Positions 28,915 to 40,773 of a stretch of DNA of 64,000 bases are shown here, one piece after another. The position numbers were made by a program, and so were the translations under genes. Position 1 is the first letter of the stretch. Every line of letters starts with the position of its first letter. A model generated the notes under the pieces. That model ran no database searches and was not told where the DNA came from. It worked only from the letters and a program-made list of their open reading frames with translations. Origin of the DNA: Mesorhizobium sp. WSM4306 (lineage in GTDB: Bacteria; Pseudomonadota; Alphaproteobacteria; Rhizobiales; Rhizobiaceae); assembly GCF_007003975.1 (NCBI RefSeq), contig NZ_VFTC01000001.1, forward strand, positions 496,001-560,000. The letters are read 5' to 3'.

Positions 28915-29020
28915 ACTCGACCGGTAAAACCGGCGTCGGCGGGCATATAGCCGCCGATACCGGTCCTGTCCAGCCCTGCCGGAATCATTTCCCGACAAAT
29001 AGCTGAACTGCCGCAGGCGG

Positions 29021-29929
29021 TCAGACGAACAGTCTGCCTTCCGCCACCTTCACGGCATGGCCGCCGATGCGGGCGGAGGCCAATTTTCCGCCTTCGACAG
29101 TGAGTTCGAGGCGGATGCGCGACGGTCGGCCCATCTCCAGCCCCTGCTCGATCCACAGCTGCGAAATGCCGTCGGTGGGGGCGTCGAAATGCATGATTGC
29201 GCCGGCAAAGGCCGCCGCGGCCGAACCGGTCGCTGGATCCTCATATGATGGCGTGCCCGGCACGATCATGCGGACGTGGAAGGCGCTGTCATGGCTTACC
29301 GTCTGGCGGCAATAGACATACGGACTGGCGAAGGCCCATTCGCTCTTGCGCGGCGCCAGTTCCGACCAGGCCTGGTTATCGAGCTTGATGCGGGCTGCCG
29401 CCTCCAGATTGGCGACCGGAATGGTGACGTAAGGCACGCCGGCGGACCAGAACGACACCAGGTGATTCTCGAAGCCGATCTCATGCGGCGCGAGGCCAAG
29501 GGCCGCACCAATCGCTTGCGGATCGGCTTCGAGCTTCAACGGTTCCGGCAGCTTCGCCAGATCGAACTCGGCAAAGGTCGCGCCGTCGTGCTTGCTGACG
29601 GCGCAGCGAACCGGGCCGATGTTCTCCTCCAGCACAAAGAGGCCGGCGTCGCCCTCGCCTGCCAGTTCGGCGAGCGCAATCGCCGCGCCGACGGTCGGGT
29701 GGCCGGCAAACGGCATTTCATAGTCGGGCGTGAAAATACGAATGCGGTTGCGGTGCTTGGGATTGTCCGGCGGCAGCACGAAGACCGATTCCGACAGGTT
29801 GAACTCGCGCGCAATCGCCTGCATGGCTGCCGTATCCAGCCCCTTGCTGTCCAGCACGACAGCCAGCGGATTGCCGGCCAGCCGTTCGGTCGTAAACACA
29901 TCATAAAGCAAGTAATTGCGCGTCTGCAT
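29021..29929 (-). CDS. PhzF-family isomerase/epimerase
   Basis: 302-residue member of the PhzF (diaminopimelate-epimerase-like) family, typical length. The catalytic Glu lies in NLSESVFVL (E47); PFAGHPTVGAA and the DPATGSAAAAF motif near the C-terminus are diagnostic. Family members isomerise varied small acids, and no phenazine genes are nearby, so the substrate is unknown. Divergent from the MacA-like gene across 112 bases. Confidence 0.88.
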   Translation of the reverse strand: MQTRNYLLYDVFTTERLAGNPLAVVLDSKGLDTAAMQAIAREFNLSESVFVLPPDNPKHRNRIRIFTPDYEMPFAGHPTVGAAIALAELAGEGDAGLFVLEENIGPVRCAVSKHDGATFAEFDLAKLPEPLKLEADPQAIGAALGLAPHEIGFENHLVSFWSAGVPYVTIPVANLEAAARIKLDNQAWSELAPRKSEWAFASPYVYCRQTVSHDSAFHVRMIVPGTPSYEDPATGSAAAAFAGAIMHFDAPTDGISQLWIEQGLEMGRPSRIRLELTVEGGKLASARIGGHAVKVAEGRLFV

Positions 29930-30041
29930 CTTGGAAAACCTTCCGCCTCAATCCGAACATGGCCGAAATTTAATTTGATATTCGAACCACCAAGCCTGAT
30001 CTGTGCACGTATAGGGACATTACGCTTCATAGGGGTCCGGC

Positions 30042-31331
30042 GTGGACCAGCTTGTCAATCTGCCAAAGACGGAATCGGATTCCGCCATCGAAGCGGCGCT
30101 CGGACTTGACCGCAACGGCGTGCGCAAGAAGCGCCGCCGCTTCTGGCTTTACGCGCTGCTGGCGCTGATCGCCCTTGCCGGTGGTCTCGTCGGCTACCAA
30201 TGGTATGCCGGCTCTCCCGCCAAGATCGACTACACCACCACGCCGGCCACGATTGCCGATCTCACCGTCGCAGTGTCGGCAACCGGCACGCTGCAGCCCC
30301 TCACCCAGGTCGACATTTCAAGCGAACTGTCCGGCATCATACGCTCCGTCTCGGCCGAGGAGAACCAGCAGGTCAAGAAGGGCGACGTGCTGGCGACGCT
30401 CGACACGGTGAAACTAGAGGTCCAGATCGAACGCGCCGGGGCTTCGGCCAAGGCTGCCGCCGCCAATGTCGAGGACGCCACGGTCACGCTGGCCGAGAAC
30501 GAGAAGGCGCTGGTGCGCGCCGCCGAGCTTACCAAACGCGGCATGGCGACCGATCAGTCGCTTGAGGCCGCAACCGCCACGCGCGACCGCTCCAAGGCGG
30601 CGCTCGACAGTGCTCAGGCAAATCTCGCCATCGCCCAGGCCGACCTCAAGGCGCAGCAGACCGACCTTGCCAAGAGCACGATCTACGCCCCGATCGACGG
30701 CATCGTGCTGACGCGTTCGGTCGATCCCGGCCAGACGGTCGCCTCCTCGCTGCAGGCGCCGGTGCTGTTCATCATCGCCGCCGATTTGAGGAACATGGAG
30801 CTGGTGGCGGCAGTCGATGAAGCCGATATCGGCGCGGTCAGACCCGGCCAGCATGCGCGCTTCACCGTCGACGCCTTTCCCGAGCGGCCGTTCGACGCCG
30901 AAATCCGCGACATCTCCTACGCCTCGGTCACCACCGACGGCGTCGTCACCTACAATGCGCGGTTGGAAGTCAACAACAACGAGCTGCTGCTGCGGCCCGG
31001 CATGACCGCCACCGTTTCGGTCGTCACCAAACAGGCCAAGAGCGTGCTCACCGTGCCGTCCACCGCTTTCCGCTACCGGCCGGCGCAGCAGGCCGCTCGC
31101 GGCTGGAGCCTGAGCGACCTGTTTACGGGCCGCATGGGCCGTCCCGGCGGCAACCGCCGCCAGCAGGTGGCGGCGCCCACCGATGGCTCACGCACGCTCT
31201 ATGTGCTGGAGAACGGCCGGCCGCATCCCGTCAACGTCAAGGTCGGCTCCACCGACGGCGAGCTGACCGAGATCACCTCCGGCCTCGACGAAGGCGCTCA
31301 GGTGATCACCGCCTCGCACCTGCGGAGCTGA
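30042..31331 (+). CDS. HlyD/MacA-type periplasmic adaptor
   Basis: 429 residues. An N-terminal cytoplasmic stretch with KKRRR precedes a single transmembrane helix (about 35-52). Then come the lipoyl halves (SAEENQQVKKGDVLATLD and TIYAPIDGIVLTRSVDPGQTV) flanking an Ala/Glu-rich coiled-coil hairpin, and a beta-barrel domain. GTG start with AGGGG about seven bases upstream. It heads a three-gene unit with an ATPase and a permease, the layout of a MacAB-like tripartite exporter. Substrate unknown; no outer membrane channel gene is present. Confidence 0.9.
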   Translation: MDQLVNLPKTESDSAIEAALGLDRNGVRKKRRRFWLYALLALIALAGGLVGYQWYAGSPAKIDYTTTPATIADLTVAVSATGTLQPLTQVDISSELSGIIRSVSAEENQQVKKGDVLATLDTVKLEVQIERAGASAKAAAANVEDATVTLAENEKALVRAAELTKRGMATDQSLEAATATRDRSKAALDSAQANLAIAQADLKAQQTDLAKSTIYAPIDGIVLTRSVDPGQTVASSLQAPVLFIIAADLRNMELVAAVDEADIGAVRPGQHARFTVDAFPERPFDAEIRDISYASVTTDGVVTYNARLEVNNNELLLRPGMTATVSVVTKQAKSVLTVPSTAFRYRPAQQAARGWSLSDLFTGRMGRPGGNRRQQVAAPTDGSRTLYVLENGRPHPVNVKVGSTDGELTEITSGLDEGAQVITASHLRS

Positions 31332-31335
31332 CGCC

Positions 31336-32037
31336 GTGGCCGCGACCCTCATCGGTTTCGACGCGGTCTGGAAAAGCTATGGCCAGGGCGAAGCCAAGGT
31401 GCATGCGCTGGCCGGCGTCGACCTCACTATTAAGCGCGGCGAATTCGTCGCCATCATGGGTCCGTCGGGCTCGGGCAAATCGACGGCGATGAACATCATC
31501 GGCTGCCTCGACACGCCGACCGCCGGCACCTATTCCTTCATGGGCATCGATGCGGGCCGGCTCGACCGCAACCGCCGCGCGCTTCTGCGCAATCTCTATA
31601 TCGGCTTCGTCTTCCAGGGCTACAATCTGTTGCCCCGCACCACGGCGGCGGAAAATGTCGAGCTGCCGCTGATCTATCGCGGCGCCCCAGCCCGCGAGCG
31701 CCGCGAGCTTGCCATGCAGGCGCTGGCCGAGGTCGGGCTTGTCGGGCGCGAGCACCATACGCCAGCCGAGCTCTCCGGCGGCCAGCAGCAGCGTGTGGCG
31801 ATCGCGCGCGCCATCGTCACCAGGCCGACGCTGCTCGTCGCCGACGAGCCGACCGGCAATCTCGACACCGCCCGCACACACGAGATCATGGAGCTGTTGA
31901 CGCGGCTGAACCGCGAGCTTGGCCTTACCATCGCCATGGTCACCCACGAGGCCGACGTCGCCGAATATGCCGAGCGCACCATCCGCTTCCTCGACGGCCA
32001 CGTCGCTTCCGATTCCTCGAAACTGGAAGTGGCCTGA
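31336..32037 (+). CDS. ABC exporter ATP-binding protein (MacB/LolD type)
   Basis: 233-residue ATPase. Walker A GPSGSGKST at residues 42-50, Q-loop FVFQGYNLL, signature LSGGQQQR near 147 and Walker B LLVADEPTGNLD. GTG start four bases after the adaptor stop, with GGAG upstream. It is a separate polypeptide, unlike E. coli MacB where ATPase and permease are fused. Confidence 0.93.
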   Translation: MAATLIGFDAVWKSYGQGEAKVHALAGVDLTIKRGEFVAIMGPSGSGKSTAMNIIGCLDTPTAGTYSFMGIDAGRLDRNRRALLRNLYIGFVFQGYNLLPRTTAAENVELPLIYRGAPARERRELAMQALAEVGLVGREHHTPAELSGGQQQRVAIARAIVTRPTLLVADEPTGNLDTARTHEIMELLTRLNRELGLTIAMVTHEADVAEYAERTIRFLDGHVASDSSKLEVA

Positions 32038-32039
32038 CC

Positions 32040-33257
<1,218 letters not shown>

Positions 33258-33354
33258 TTGCTATCCACAACTTGGGTGCTTGCCGACGCTGGCAACGCTG
33301 TCATCGTCCGATCTGCGATGCTAGGGCAATGCATCTCTGGTCGAGGAATGGGCA

Positions 33355-33597
33355 ATGAGCAAGAAAGCGCGATTGATCCTTGCAATGGTGATCATCGAAG
33401 GCGCCCTTGCCGGCATATGGTGGTATCTCGCCAGCTACGGCGCGGCCAATCCTGATCGCGTCACAGCCGATTTCCAGGGTGTCGTCGGCCAGACGATGGG
33501 CACGGCGATGGGTGGGTTGCTTGGGCTCGGCCTTGTCTTGTTTGTCGCCGCCGCCCGCAACGACCGCAAGGCGGCGCAGGAAAAGGCGAAGCGCTGA
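33355..33597 (+). CDS. small two-helix membrane protein, hypothetical
   Basis: 80 residues with two hydrophobic helices (about 7-27 and 45-66), joined by a short polar loop, and a charged C-terminus (RNDRKAAQEKAKR). ATG preceded by GAGG about eight bases upstream. It converges on the Lrp-type regulator, with the two stops one base apart. No family recognised. Confidence 0.6.
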   Translation: MSKKARLILAMVIIEGALAGIWWYLASYGAANPDRVTADFQGVVGQTMGTAMGGLLGLGLVLFVAAARNDRKAAQEKAKR

Positions 33598-33598
33598 G

Positions 33599-34075
33599 TC
33601 AAAACGGCAGCCTTGCATTCTCCTTGACCTCCTTCATGACGAAGAAGGTTCGGGTTTGCCGAACGCCCGGCAGCGCGATCAGCTTCTGTCCGTGCAGCTT
33701 GTTGAAATCCGCCATGTCGCGGACCCTTATCTTCAGGAGATAGTCGAAGTCGCCGGCGACGAGATTGCAGTCCAGCACCTCCTTGAGCTCGAGCACGGCC
33801 TCTTCGAAGGCAGCGAAGCTTTCCGGTGTCGAGCGGTCGAGCACGACGCCGACCATGACCAGCGCGCCGAGACCGACCGCAACCGGCGCGATCTCCGCCC
33901 TCACCCCGGTGATGTATCCCTCTTCGAACAGGCGTTGCGTGCGCCGATGGCAGGTCGCGGCGCTGACATTGACGCGGGCCGCCAGCTCCGCATTGGTCAG
34001 CCGTCCCTCGGCCTGAAGGGCGCGCAGGATTTTCACGTCGATGCGGTCAAGGACCTGCGCGGAAGATTCTTCCAT
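33599..34075 (-). CDS. Lrp/AsnC-family regulator, probable AcdR
   Basis: 158 residues: N-terminal winged helix (LDRIDVKILRALQAEGRL, AELAARVNVSAATCHRR) and C-terminal RAM ligand domain (DCNLVAGDFDYLLKIRV). It is divergent from acdS across 146 bases. In Pseudomonas the Lrp-like AcdR, encoded next to acdS, activates it in response to ACC; this arrangement suggests the same here. Start MEESSAQ is chosen over one ten codons upstream. Confidence 0.85.
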   Translation of the reverse strand: MEESSAQVLDRIDVKILRALQAEGRLTNAELAARVNVSAATCHRRTQRLFEEGYITGVRAEIAPVAVGLGALVMVGVVLDRSTPESFAAFEEAVLELKEVLDCNLVAGDFDYLLKIRVRDMADFNKLHGQKLIALPGVRQTRTFFVMKEVKENARLPF

Positions 34076-34221
34076 TTTAATAAACTTTATGGACGATCTG
34101 GCCAATCACGTCGCCTATCTGTGAAGCATGTAAAAATCCTCGGCGCAAGTTTGAGAGCACCTTTCGCATGAGATCGCCTATCCTCCGCCTATCGAAACCG
34201 ACCCCTGGCGGAGACTGATCG

Positions 34222-35325
34222 GTGTCACTTCTGGCAAAATTCGAACGCTATCCCCTGACCTTCGGCGCAACGCCGATCGAGCATCTGCCGCGGCTGAGCG
34301 CGGCGCTGGGCGGGAAAGTACAGATCTACGCCAAGCGCGACGATTGCAATTCCGGGCTCGCCATGGGCGGCAACAAATTGCGCAAGCTCGAATACATCGT
34401 GCCTGATGCCATAGCCTCGGGCGCCGACACGCTGGTGTCGATCGGCGGCGTCCAGTCGAACCACACGCGCATGGTCGCCGCGACGGCCGCCAAGATCGGC
34501 ATGAAGTGCGTGGTGATCCAGGAAAAATGGGTGCCGCACTACGACGCCGTCTACGACCGGGTCGGCAACATCCTGCTGACGCGGCTGATGGGTGCCGACA
34601 GCCGGCTTGTCGATGACGGTTTCGACATCGGCATCCGCAAGAGCTGGGAGGACGCCATCCAGTCGGTGAAGGATGCCGGCGGCAAGCCCTATCCGATTCC
34701 GGCCGGCGCCTCGGTGCACAAGTACGGCGGGCTCGGCTATGTCGGCTTCGCCGAAGAGGTGGCGCGCCAGGAAGCCGAGCTCGGATTCAAATTCGACTAC
34801 ATCATCGTGTGCGTGGTGACCGGCTCGACGCAGGCCGGCATGATCGTCGGCTTTGCCGCGCAAGGTCGCGCCGACCGCGTGATCGGCATCGACGCCTCCG
34901 GAACGCTCGATCAGACGCGCGCGCAGGTTCGCCGCATCGTCGACGACACCGCCACCCTTGTCGGGCTCGGCCGCGCCGTGCGCGACGACGAAATCGTCAT
35001 CAACCCCGACTATGCCTATCCGGCCTATGGCGTTCCCTCTGGTGAGACCAACGACGCGATCCGGCTAGCAGCCCGCACCGAGGCGATGATCACCGATCCG
35101 GTCTATGAGGGAAAGTCGATGCAGGGCCTGATCGATCTTACCCGCAAAGGCTTCTTTCCCGAGGGGTCGAAAATTCTCTACGCCCATCTCGGCGGCGCGC
35201 CGGCGATCAACGGCTACAGCTACTACTACAAGGACGACGGCGCCCCGACCCGGCCGCAACCGGAAGCGAGTTCCGCACCTCGGGAAGGCACTGCGCGGGA
35301 AACGCTGCCGCCACTCTTTCCCTGA
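34222..35325 (+). CDS. acdS: 1-aminocyclopropane-1-carboxylate deaminase
   Basis: PLP enzyme that breaks the plant ethylene precursor ACC into 2-oxobutyrate and ammonia. PLP lysine K52 in [10 protein letters not shown] and the SNHTR segment after GGVQ are present. The Glu in VYEGKSM and the Leu in YAHLGG, which separate true ACC deaminases from D-cysteine desulfhydrases, are conserved. 367 residues, about 29 longer than the usual 338: a Pro/Ala/Glu-rich tail follows the normal end [13 protein letters not shown] start with GGCGGAG about eight bases upstream. Lrp-type control rather than NifA is suggested by the neighbour. Confidence 0.95.
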   Translation: MSLLAKFERYPLTFGATPIEHLPRLSAALGGKVQIYAKRDDCNSGLAMGGNKLRKLEYIVPDAIASGADTLVSIGGVQSNHTRMVAATAAKIGMKCVVIQEKWVPHYDAVYDRVGNILLTRLMGADSRLVDDGFDIGIRKSWEDAIQSVKDAGGKPYPIPAGASVHKYGGLGYVGFAEEVARQEAELGFKFDYIIVCVVTGSTQAGMIVGFAAQGRADRVIGIDASGTLDQTRAQVRRIVDDTATLVGLGRAVRDDEIVINPDYAYPAYGVPSGETNDAIRLAARTEAMITDPVYEGKSMQGLIDLTRKGFFPEGSKILYAHLGGAPAINGYSYYYKDDGAPTRPQPEASSAPREGTARETLPPLFP

Positions 35326-36066
35326 TCAGGGATCCTCGCCGCTGCGGGCAAAATGCCACTCGACTAGCGGCTTCATATGCGGCGCCAGCCCCTCCGGCAG
35401 ATCGGTGGCATGGCGGATGATCACCGGTCCCTCGATCTCAGGCTCGGTCTCGGTCGCAACGAAGGCATTGATGCGCCGGGCAATCTCATCGGCCGGCTCG
35501 TCGACATGATAGCGGCGGAACAGCACCGTGCCGGTCGAAGTCGACAGCGCATGGTAGCGCCTGCCGCGCGCAGCACCTGTCAGATCAAGCCCGGTCTCCT
35601 CGCGCACTTCGCGGATCATGTTGAAATCGACATCGACGCGGCCGTCGCGAAAATCGATCGGCTCGAACGAGCCGGCGGCGAAATAGACGCGCCCGGCCAT
35701 GACCGTGTGCGAGCCCATGCGGATCGCCACCAGCGCGTTGTCGCCGGCGACCAGCATGGCGTGGCCGTAGGCATGCTCGGCGCCGGTTCCCTGCCGGTTC
35801 TTTCGCCACAGCATGAAGGTCGAGTATTTCACCGCATGGCAGCGCCCGGCGAGACGGTTGTCGCGCCAGGCGAGCGCTGACAAAAGCACCACGGTGCCAT
35901 CGAATAGCGCCGGTTTGGCTTCGGTCTCGAGCCGCCAGTTCTCAGTGATGGCCCGTGCATTGTCGCGCTCGAACGGATGCGGGCCGGGATCGAGCCGCAC
36001 GTCGATCTCGTCGACCGGCAGGATGACGTTGCGCGGCAGGTCGAAGCTCACGCTCAGGTCCCCCAC
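35326..36066 (-). CDS. Nudix-domain hydrolase
   Basis: 246 residues with the core of a Nudix box, [12 protein letters not shown], at about 148-159. The upstream GX5E part of the box is not cleanly conserved, so activity is less certain. Segments such as [18 protein letters not shown] and [15 protein letters not shown] suggest a distinct Nudix subfamily. The stop lies directly against the acdS stop (convergent). The start is GTG, overlapping nothing but directly next to the phosphohydrolase stop; a second GTG five codons on is possible. Confidence 0.8.
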   Translation of the reverse strand: MGDLSVSFDLPRNVILPVDEIDVRLDPGPHPFERDNARAITENWRLETEAKPALFDGTVVLLSALAWRDNRLAGRCHAVKYSTFMLWRKNRQGTGAEHAYGHAMLVAGDNALVAIRMGSHTVMAGRVYFAAGSFEPIDFRDGRVDVDFNMIREVREETGLDLTGAARGRRYHALSTSTGTVLFRRYHVDEPADEIARRINAFVATETEPEIEGPVIIRHATDLPEGLAPHMKPLVEWHFARSGEDP

Positions 36067-37179
36067 TCAGGCCATGTCCAAAGTGATTGCCACCGGACAA
36101 TGGTCCGAGGCCTTCGGCCGGTCCCAGCCGGCGCGCGGAAAACGCTCCACCGCCTGTCCGGGCGGAAAGATGGTGCGCCAGGGCTGGCCGTTGCGGATGA
36201 TGTCGGGAACGGCGGTCGCATTCTTCGCCGCCAGCCCTTTCGACAACAGGATGTAGTCGAGCTGGCACAGATGCCGCTCCTGCGGCCCGCGCGTGTGATA
36301 GAAACTCCAGCGGTCCATCTCCGGCCGGCGCTCGACGACATTCTCGCAAAAGCCGCCAGCGGTCAGCACGTTGATGCAGGACTGGCTCTCGTCGATTACC
36401 TGGAAGCGGTAGCCGTCGAAGGCGTCGCCCTCGATCTTCACCCGCTGCCGGTAGTCATTCATGTCGCCGCAGATCGCCCAGCGCTTGTCGGCGGCATGGT
36501 CCTTGCTGAAGCGGTCCTCGATGATGCGGCGCACGGCCTGCGCCTCGGCGACGCGCAGCGGCATCGTCGCTTCGCGCCCGTCGAGCCCGTTGCGTGGCGA
36601 GCCCATCGATTTGAAATGCACGAGATAGAGCGTCAACGGCACGCCGCCGACCTTGACGTCGACCTCCAGACAATCACGCCGGAAGATGCGCTCATTGGCC
36701 TGATGTCCGAGTTCGGCCAGTTCCGGCGTGAACAGGCCGAACTGCTCGAAGGTGGCATAGGCATAGCTGGTCATGCGCACGAATTCGATCGGCTGTCCCT
36801 GCGCGGTCTCGTTACGCATCATCACGGCAACGTCGATGCCGCGCGAATCATTGCCGGCGGTGGTGTATTTCTGCCGGTAGCCCTCACCCACCATTTTGAA
36901 GAGATAGCCATATTCGAAGGCCTTCAGCGCCTCGATATTGTCGACCTCCTGCATGCAGATGATGTCCGCACGCGTGGCAGCGATGGCGAGCGCCGTCAGC
37001 TGGCGCGTGTCGTCGGACTGCGCAATCGCACGCGCCTGCTCCAGCATCTTGTATTCGGCCTCGCTTTGGATATCGAAAAGCGCCAGCGTACGGTCTTCGT
37101 TGAGCTGATTGCGGTAGCCGGAGAAATCGAACCTGTTCATCAGGTTTTCGACATTGAAGGTGGCGAGGCGCAACGACAT
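36067..37179 (-). CDS. endonuclease/exonuclease/phosphatase-family protein
   Basis: 370-residue EEP-superfamily hydrolase. [13 protein letters not shown] at the start, ICMQEVDN (metal-binding Glu), [17 protein letters not shown] (catalytic Asp/Asn) and the terminal [10 protein letters not shown] appear in the expected order. The substrate could be DNA, a phospholipid or a phosphorylated metabolite. ATG at 37179 preferred over one seven codons upstream. Two-gene unit with the Nudix protein downstream. Confidence 0.87.
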   Translation of the reverse strand: MSLRLATFNVENLMNRFDFSGYRNQLNEDRTLALFDIQSEAEYKMLEQARAIAQSDDTRQLTALAIAATRADIICMQEVDNIEALKAFEYGYLFKMVGEGYRQKYTTAGNDSRGIDVAVMMRNETAQGQPIEFVRMTSYAYATFEQFGLFTPELAELGHQANERIFRRDCLEVDVKVGGVPLTLYLVHFKSMGSPRNGLDGREATMPLRVAEAQAVRRIIEDRFSKDHAADKRWAICGDMNDYRQRVKIEGDAFDGYRFQVIDESQSCINVLTAGGFCENVVERRPEMDRWSFYHTRGPQERHLCQLDYILLSKGLAAKNATAVPDIIRNGQPWRTIFPPGQAVERFPRAGWDRPKASDHCPVAITLDMA

Positions 37180-37338
37180 GGCCGTGACCTTTGCCCGCAA
37201 GCGGTGTCGAAAACAAGGGCCTCGCCCTTGCTCGCCAGGGAACCTTTCCGTTCATCCTCCGTTCAGATGAAAAGTCCCATCATCAGGCTTCTTCCCAGGG
37301 TATTCTGGGCGTGGGGCCTGTATCTCTTGGAGAGTGCA

Positions 37339-37917
37339 ATGAACTCGCTCTTTTCTTCCACGGTCAAATCCGGGCTGATAGCGCTCGGTATTGTCTCGGG
37401 TCTCACGGCGCCGTCCGCCGCCGGCCCGATCCTGCAGCCGGACTTGTCAATTCCGTCAAGCACCGCAGCCCCGACGATCACACCGGTTCGCGACGACTGG
37501 GCGGGCGGCAATGACCGGCGCTCCTTTAACGATTGGCGGTGGCGTCGCCATGACGGCCGTCGGTTTGCCCGGTCAGGCAACTGGAACAACGACAACTGGA
37601 ACGGCGGCGACAACTGGCGCTGGCGTCATCATCGCCATCGTCACGGTCGCGATTTTGATACCGGCGCCGCCGCAGTTCTCGGCCTCGGCCTGGGTTTCGG
37701 CCTCGGCAGCATCTACAACAACGGCTATTATAACAACCGCTACTACAATGACGGCTACTACGTGCAGCCGGCGCCCCGCCGCTACTACCGCACGCAGCGT
37801 CTTTCCAGCGCCCATGTCCAGTGGTGCTACGACCGCTACCGGTCTTACCGAGCTTGGGACAACACGTTCCAGCCCTACAATGGCCCGCGCCAGCAATGCT
37901 GGTCGCCCTATAGCTGA
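37339..37917 (+). CDS. BA14K-family secreted protein
   Basis: 192 residues. Signal peptide [22 protein letters not shown]... ending near residue 28, then a Trp/Arg/His/Asn-rich region, a Gly-rich hydrophobic segment ([15 protein letters not shown]) and a Tyr-rich part. The C-terminal [19 protein letters not shown]...QCWSPY is the BA14K motif, named after an immunoreactive Brucella protein and common in Rhizobiales. GGAGAG precedes the chosen ATG; an ATG at 37267 would add 24 residues. Confidence 0.88.
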   Translation: MNSLFSSTVKSGLIALGIVSGLTAPSAAGPILQPDLSIPSSTAAPTITPVRDDWAGGNDRRSFNDWRWRRHDGRRFARSGNWNNDNWNGGDNWRWRHHRHRHGRDFDTGAAAVLGLGLGFGLGSIYNNGYYNNRYYNDGYYVQPAPRRYYRTQRLSSAHVQWCYDRYRSYRAWDNTFQPYNGPRQQCWSPYS

Positions 37918-37937
37918 ACTATAAGCGACAATGCATG

Positions 37938-37966
37938 ACGGCGCCGCCCATCGCGGCGCCGTTTCC
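37938..37966 (+). terminator. probable intrinsic terminator after the BA14K gene
   Basis: Perfect nine-pair stem ACGGCGCCG (37938-37946) with CGGCGCCGT (37954-37962), seven-base loop, followed by TTCC. The stem is strong but the T-run is short. Confidence 0.55.
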
Positions 37967-38086
37967 ATTTGGCAGAGACGGCTGGATACGATCGCCGCTA
38001 ACCATATGTTTATCGGCTCGGACTATCCATGATACGGTGCTCCCATCTGACGATCGCGTCGATCCGATCGCGAAGGACGTGCCGTC

Positions 38087-38371
38087 ATGGCCGACAACGA
38101 ACTGAGAAACAAACACCGGCAGCGCGTGCTGAAAGGCGCGACGATCCTGACCGGCCTCACCAATTCCGAGATCAAGTGCACGGTGCGCAACATGCATCCC
38201 GGCGGCGCCGAGCTGAAGGTGCCGATCGACGCGCGCGTGCCGGACGAATTCCTGCTGTACGTGCCGGTCGACGGCATCGGCTACAAGTCCATCGTGCGCT
38301 GGCGCAGAGAAGACCGCATCGGCGTCGAGTTCACCGGCACCGAACCAAAACCGCACTGGCACTATGGCTGA
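38087..38371 (+). CDS. PilZ-domain protein
   Basis: 94 residues forming a single PilZ-like beta-barrel: RQRVLKGATIL, then VRNMHPGGAELKV and VRWRREDRIGVEF. PilZ proteins bind cyclic di-GMP through RxxxR and (D/N)xSxxG. Here RNKHRQR can supply the first, but the second reads NMHPGG, with His in place of Ser, so cyclic di-GMP binding is doubtful. Stand-alone gene, converging on ilvC. Confidence 0.82.
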   Translation: MADNELRNKHRQRVLKGATILTGLTNSEIKCTVRNMHPGGAELKVPIDARVPDEFLLYVPVDGIGYKSIVRWRREDRIGVEFTGTEPKPHWHYG

Positions 38372-38406
38372 GCGTTTTACCGCTGATCGATAACAGGCGT
38401 GAAAAA

Positions 38407-38433
38407 GCCGGCGGATCGCTCCGCCGGCCTTTC
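38407..38433. terminator. bidirectional terminator between pilZ-like gene and ilvC
   Basis: Perfect nine-pair stem GCCGGCGGA (38407-38415) with TCCGCCGGC (38420-38428), four-base loop. A run of A precedes it and a T-rich stretch follows, so it can serve both converging genes. Confidence 0.8.
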
Positions 38434-38456
38434 CTGTTCAACGATGAAATCGCAGA

Positions 38457-39500
<1,044 letters not shown>

Positions 39501-40154
39501 TCAGAGGCCTTGCGGCCCGGTTTTTGCTCCGAAAAGAGCGAGAAACTGTTGCGTTGCCCGGACGGCATCGCCGCCGATCGCCGCTTCAGTCAATTCCAGC
39601 CGGTCGCCGAGCAGCAGGCGGATCTGCACGTCACGGGCGACCAGCCCGAAAAAGCTGCGGAATGCCGTTTCGGCATCCGCAAAGTCGAGCAGTCCGGCCT
39701 GCTTGCCGGCCAGAAGCACAGGCTTAAGTCGCCTGGCCAGCGCAAAGCGGCCATTCTCAAGCACGATGGCGCCGAGATCGTCCTTGCCGGAGCCGGCATG
39801 GCCAACCGCGACGCGGTTCAGCGCGATCGACGTGTCGCTCGAAATTACCTTGAGCCAGTCGGAGGCAAAGCCTTCGAGGCTGGCCGTCAGCGAGGCAAGA
39901 TCGAGTTTTTCACCGTCAACCGGCACCACGCGCACTTTCGAGGCCTGCCATTGCACAGTCGCCGTCAGCAGCCCGTCGCGGTCGCCGAACCATTTGTAGA
40001 GCGTTTCCTTGGAGCAGCTGGCGCGGCGCGCCACCGCGGTCATGGTCAGATTGTCGCCTTCCTCAACCAGCAGCCGCAGGGCCGCGTCCAGAACGGCCTT
40101 CTGCCGCTCCGTCAGCGTCGCGCTGGTGTCGATGTCGGCGCTTGCCTGCAACAC
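39501..40154 (-). CDS. TetR/AcrR-family regulator
   Basis: 217 residues. N-terminal helix-turn-helix: LTERQKAVLDAALRLL, MTAVARRASCSKETLYKWFGDRDGLL. The C-terminal part is the larger ligand/dimer domain (FRSFFGLVARDVQIRLLLG). GTG start with GAGGA upstream; the frame is open 28 codons further but past the operator-like palindrome at 40200. Divergent from the DUF1772 gene, its likely target, and directly upstream of ilvC. Confidence 0.85.
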   Translation of the reverse strand: MLQASADIDTSATLTERQKAVLDAALRLLVEEGDNLTMTAVARRASCSKETLYKWFGDRDGLLTATVQWQASKVRVVPVDGEKLDLASLTASLEGFASDWLKVISSDTSIALNRVAVGHAGSGKDDLGAIVLENGRFALARRLKPVLLAGKQAGLLDFADAETAFRSFFGLVARDVQIRLLLGDRLELTEAAIGGDAVRATQQFLALFGAKTGPQGL

Positions 40155-40199
40155 GGTCGTTCCTCGGCGGCAGGCGAGCCAGCAAGAGCGGCAAGCCGT

Positions 40200-40214
40200 A
40201 CCGTACGTTACGGT
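40200..40214. promoter_or_regulatory. candidate TetR operator
   Basis: Perfect inverted repeat ACCGTA-CGT-TACGGT in the 149-base gap between the divergent TetR and DUF1772 genes, 45 bases from the regulator's start codon. Position and symmetry fit an autoregulatory operator. Confidence 0.6.
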
Positions 40215-40303
40215 TCGCCATTCTATGCCGTATTGCACTCAGCCTTGCAAGCCCTATTTCTGTCTCAACGGTTCGCCGCTGGACCGTTTGCCGGGGGAAG
40301 AAG

Positions 40304-40738
40304 ATGCTGGTCGGATTGCTCGCCTTGACGGTCGCCGCTGTGTTCTCAGGCGCCGCGATCTATGTCAGCGTCGCCGAGCAGCCGGCGCGGCTTGGCCTCG
40401 ATGACAAGTCGCTGCTCAAGGAATGGCAGCCCTCCTACAAGCGCGGCGCCGCCATGCAGGCCTCGATTGCCATTGTTGCCTGCGTCCTCGGCCTGATCGC
40501 ATGGTGGCAGACCGGTGGCTTCGCCTTTCTGCTCGGCGCAATTCTGATCATCCTGCCCTGGCCGTGGACGCTGATGGTGATGTTGCCGACCAACAAGCTG
40601 CTGGAAGCGATGGACGCGAGCGCCGACAACCCGCAAGCCAGGGCCCTGATCGTCAAGTGGGGCACCCTGCACCTGGTGCGCGCCGGACTAGGCGTGCTGG
40701 CGACGCTGGCCTTTCTCTGGGGCAGCCATCTGGCCTGA
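40304..40738 (+). CDS. DUF1772-family membrane protein
   Basis: 144 residues with four hydrophobic segments and the DUF1772 features: EQPARLGLDDKSLLKEWQPSYKRG after the first helix and WPWTLMVMLPTNKLLEAM between helices. Related anthrone-oxygenase-like proteins exist, but no reaction can be assigned. GGGGGAAG lies upstream of the ATG. Divergent from a TetR gene, suggesting inducible expression. Confidence 0.8.
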   Translation: MLVGLLALTVAAVFSGAAIYVSVAEQPARLGLDDKSLLKEWQPSYKRGAAMQASIAIVACVLGLIAWWQTGGFAFLLGAILIILPWPWTLMVMLPTNKLLEAMDASADNPQARALIVKWGTLHLVRAGLGVLATLAFLWGSHLA

Positions 40739-40773
40739 TAGCCGGATATCGTCAGGCCCGCAGCGCGGCTCTT

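Noticed and set aside
34076..34221. NifA or sigma-54 control site upstream of acdS
   Set aside because: No TGT-N10-ACA and no GG-N10-GC element could be found in the gap.
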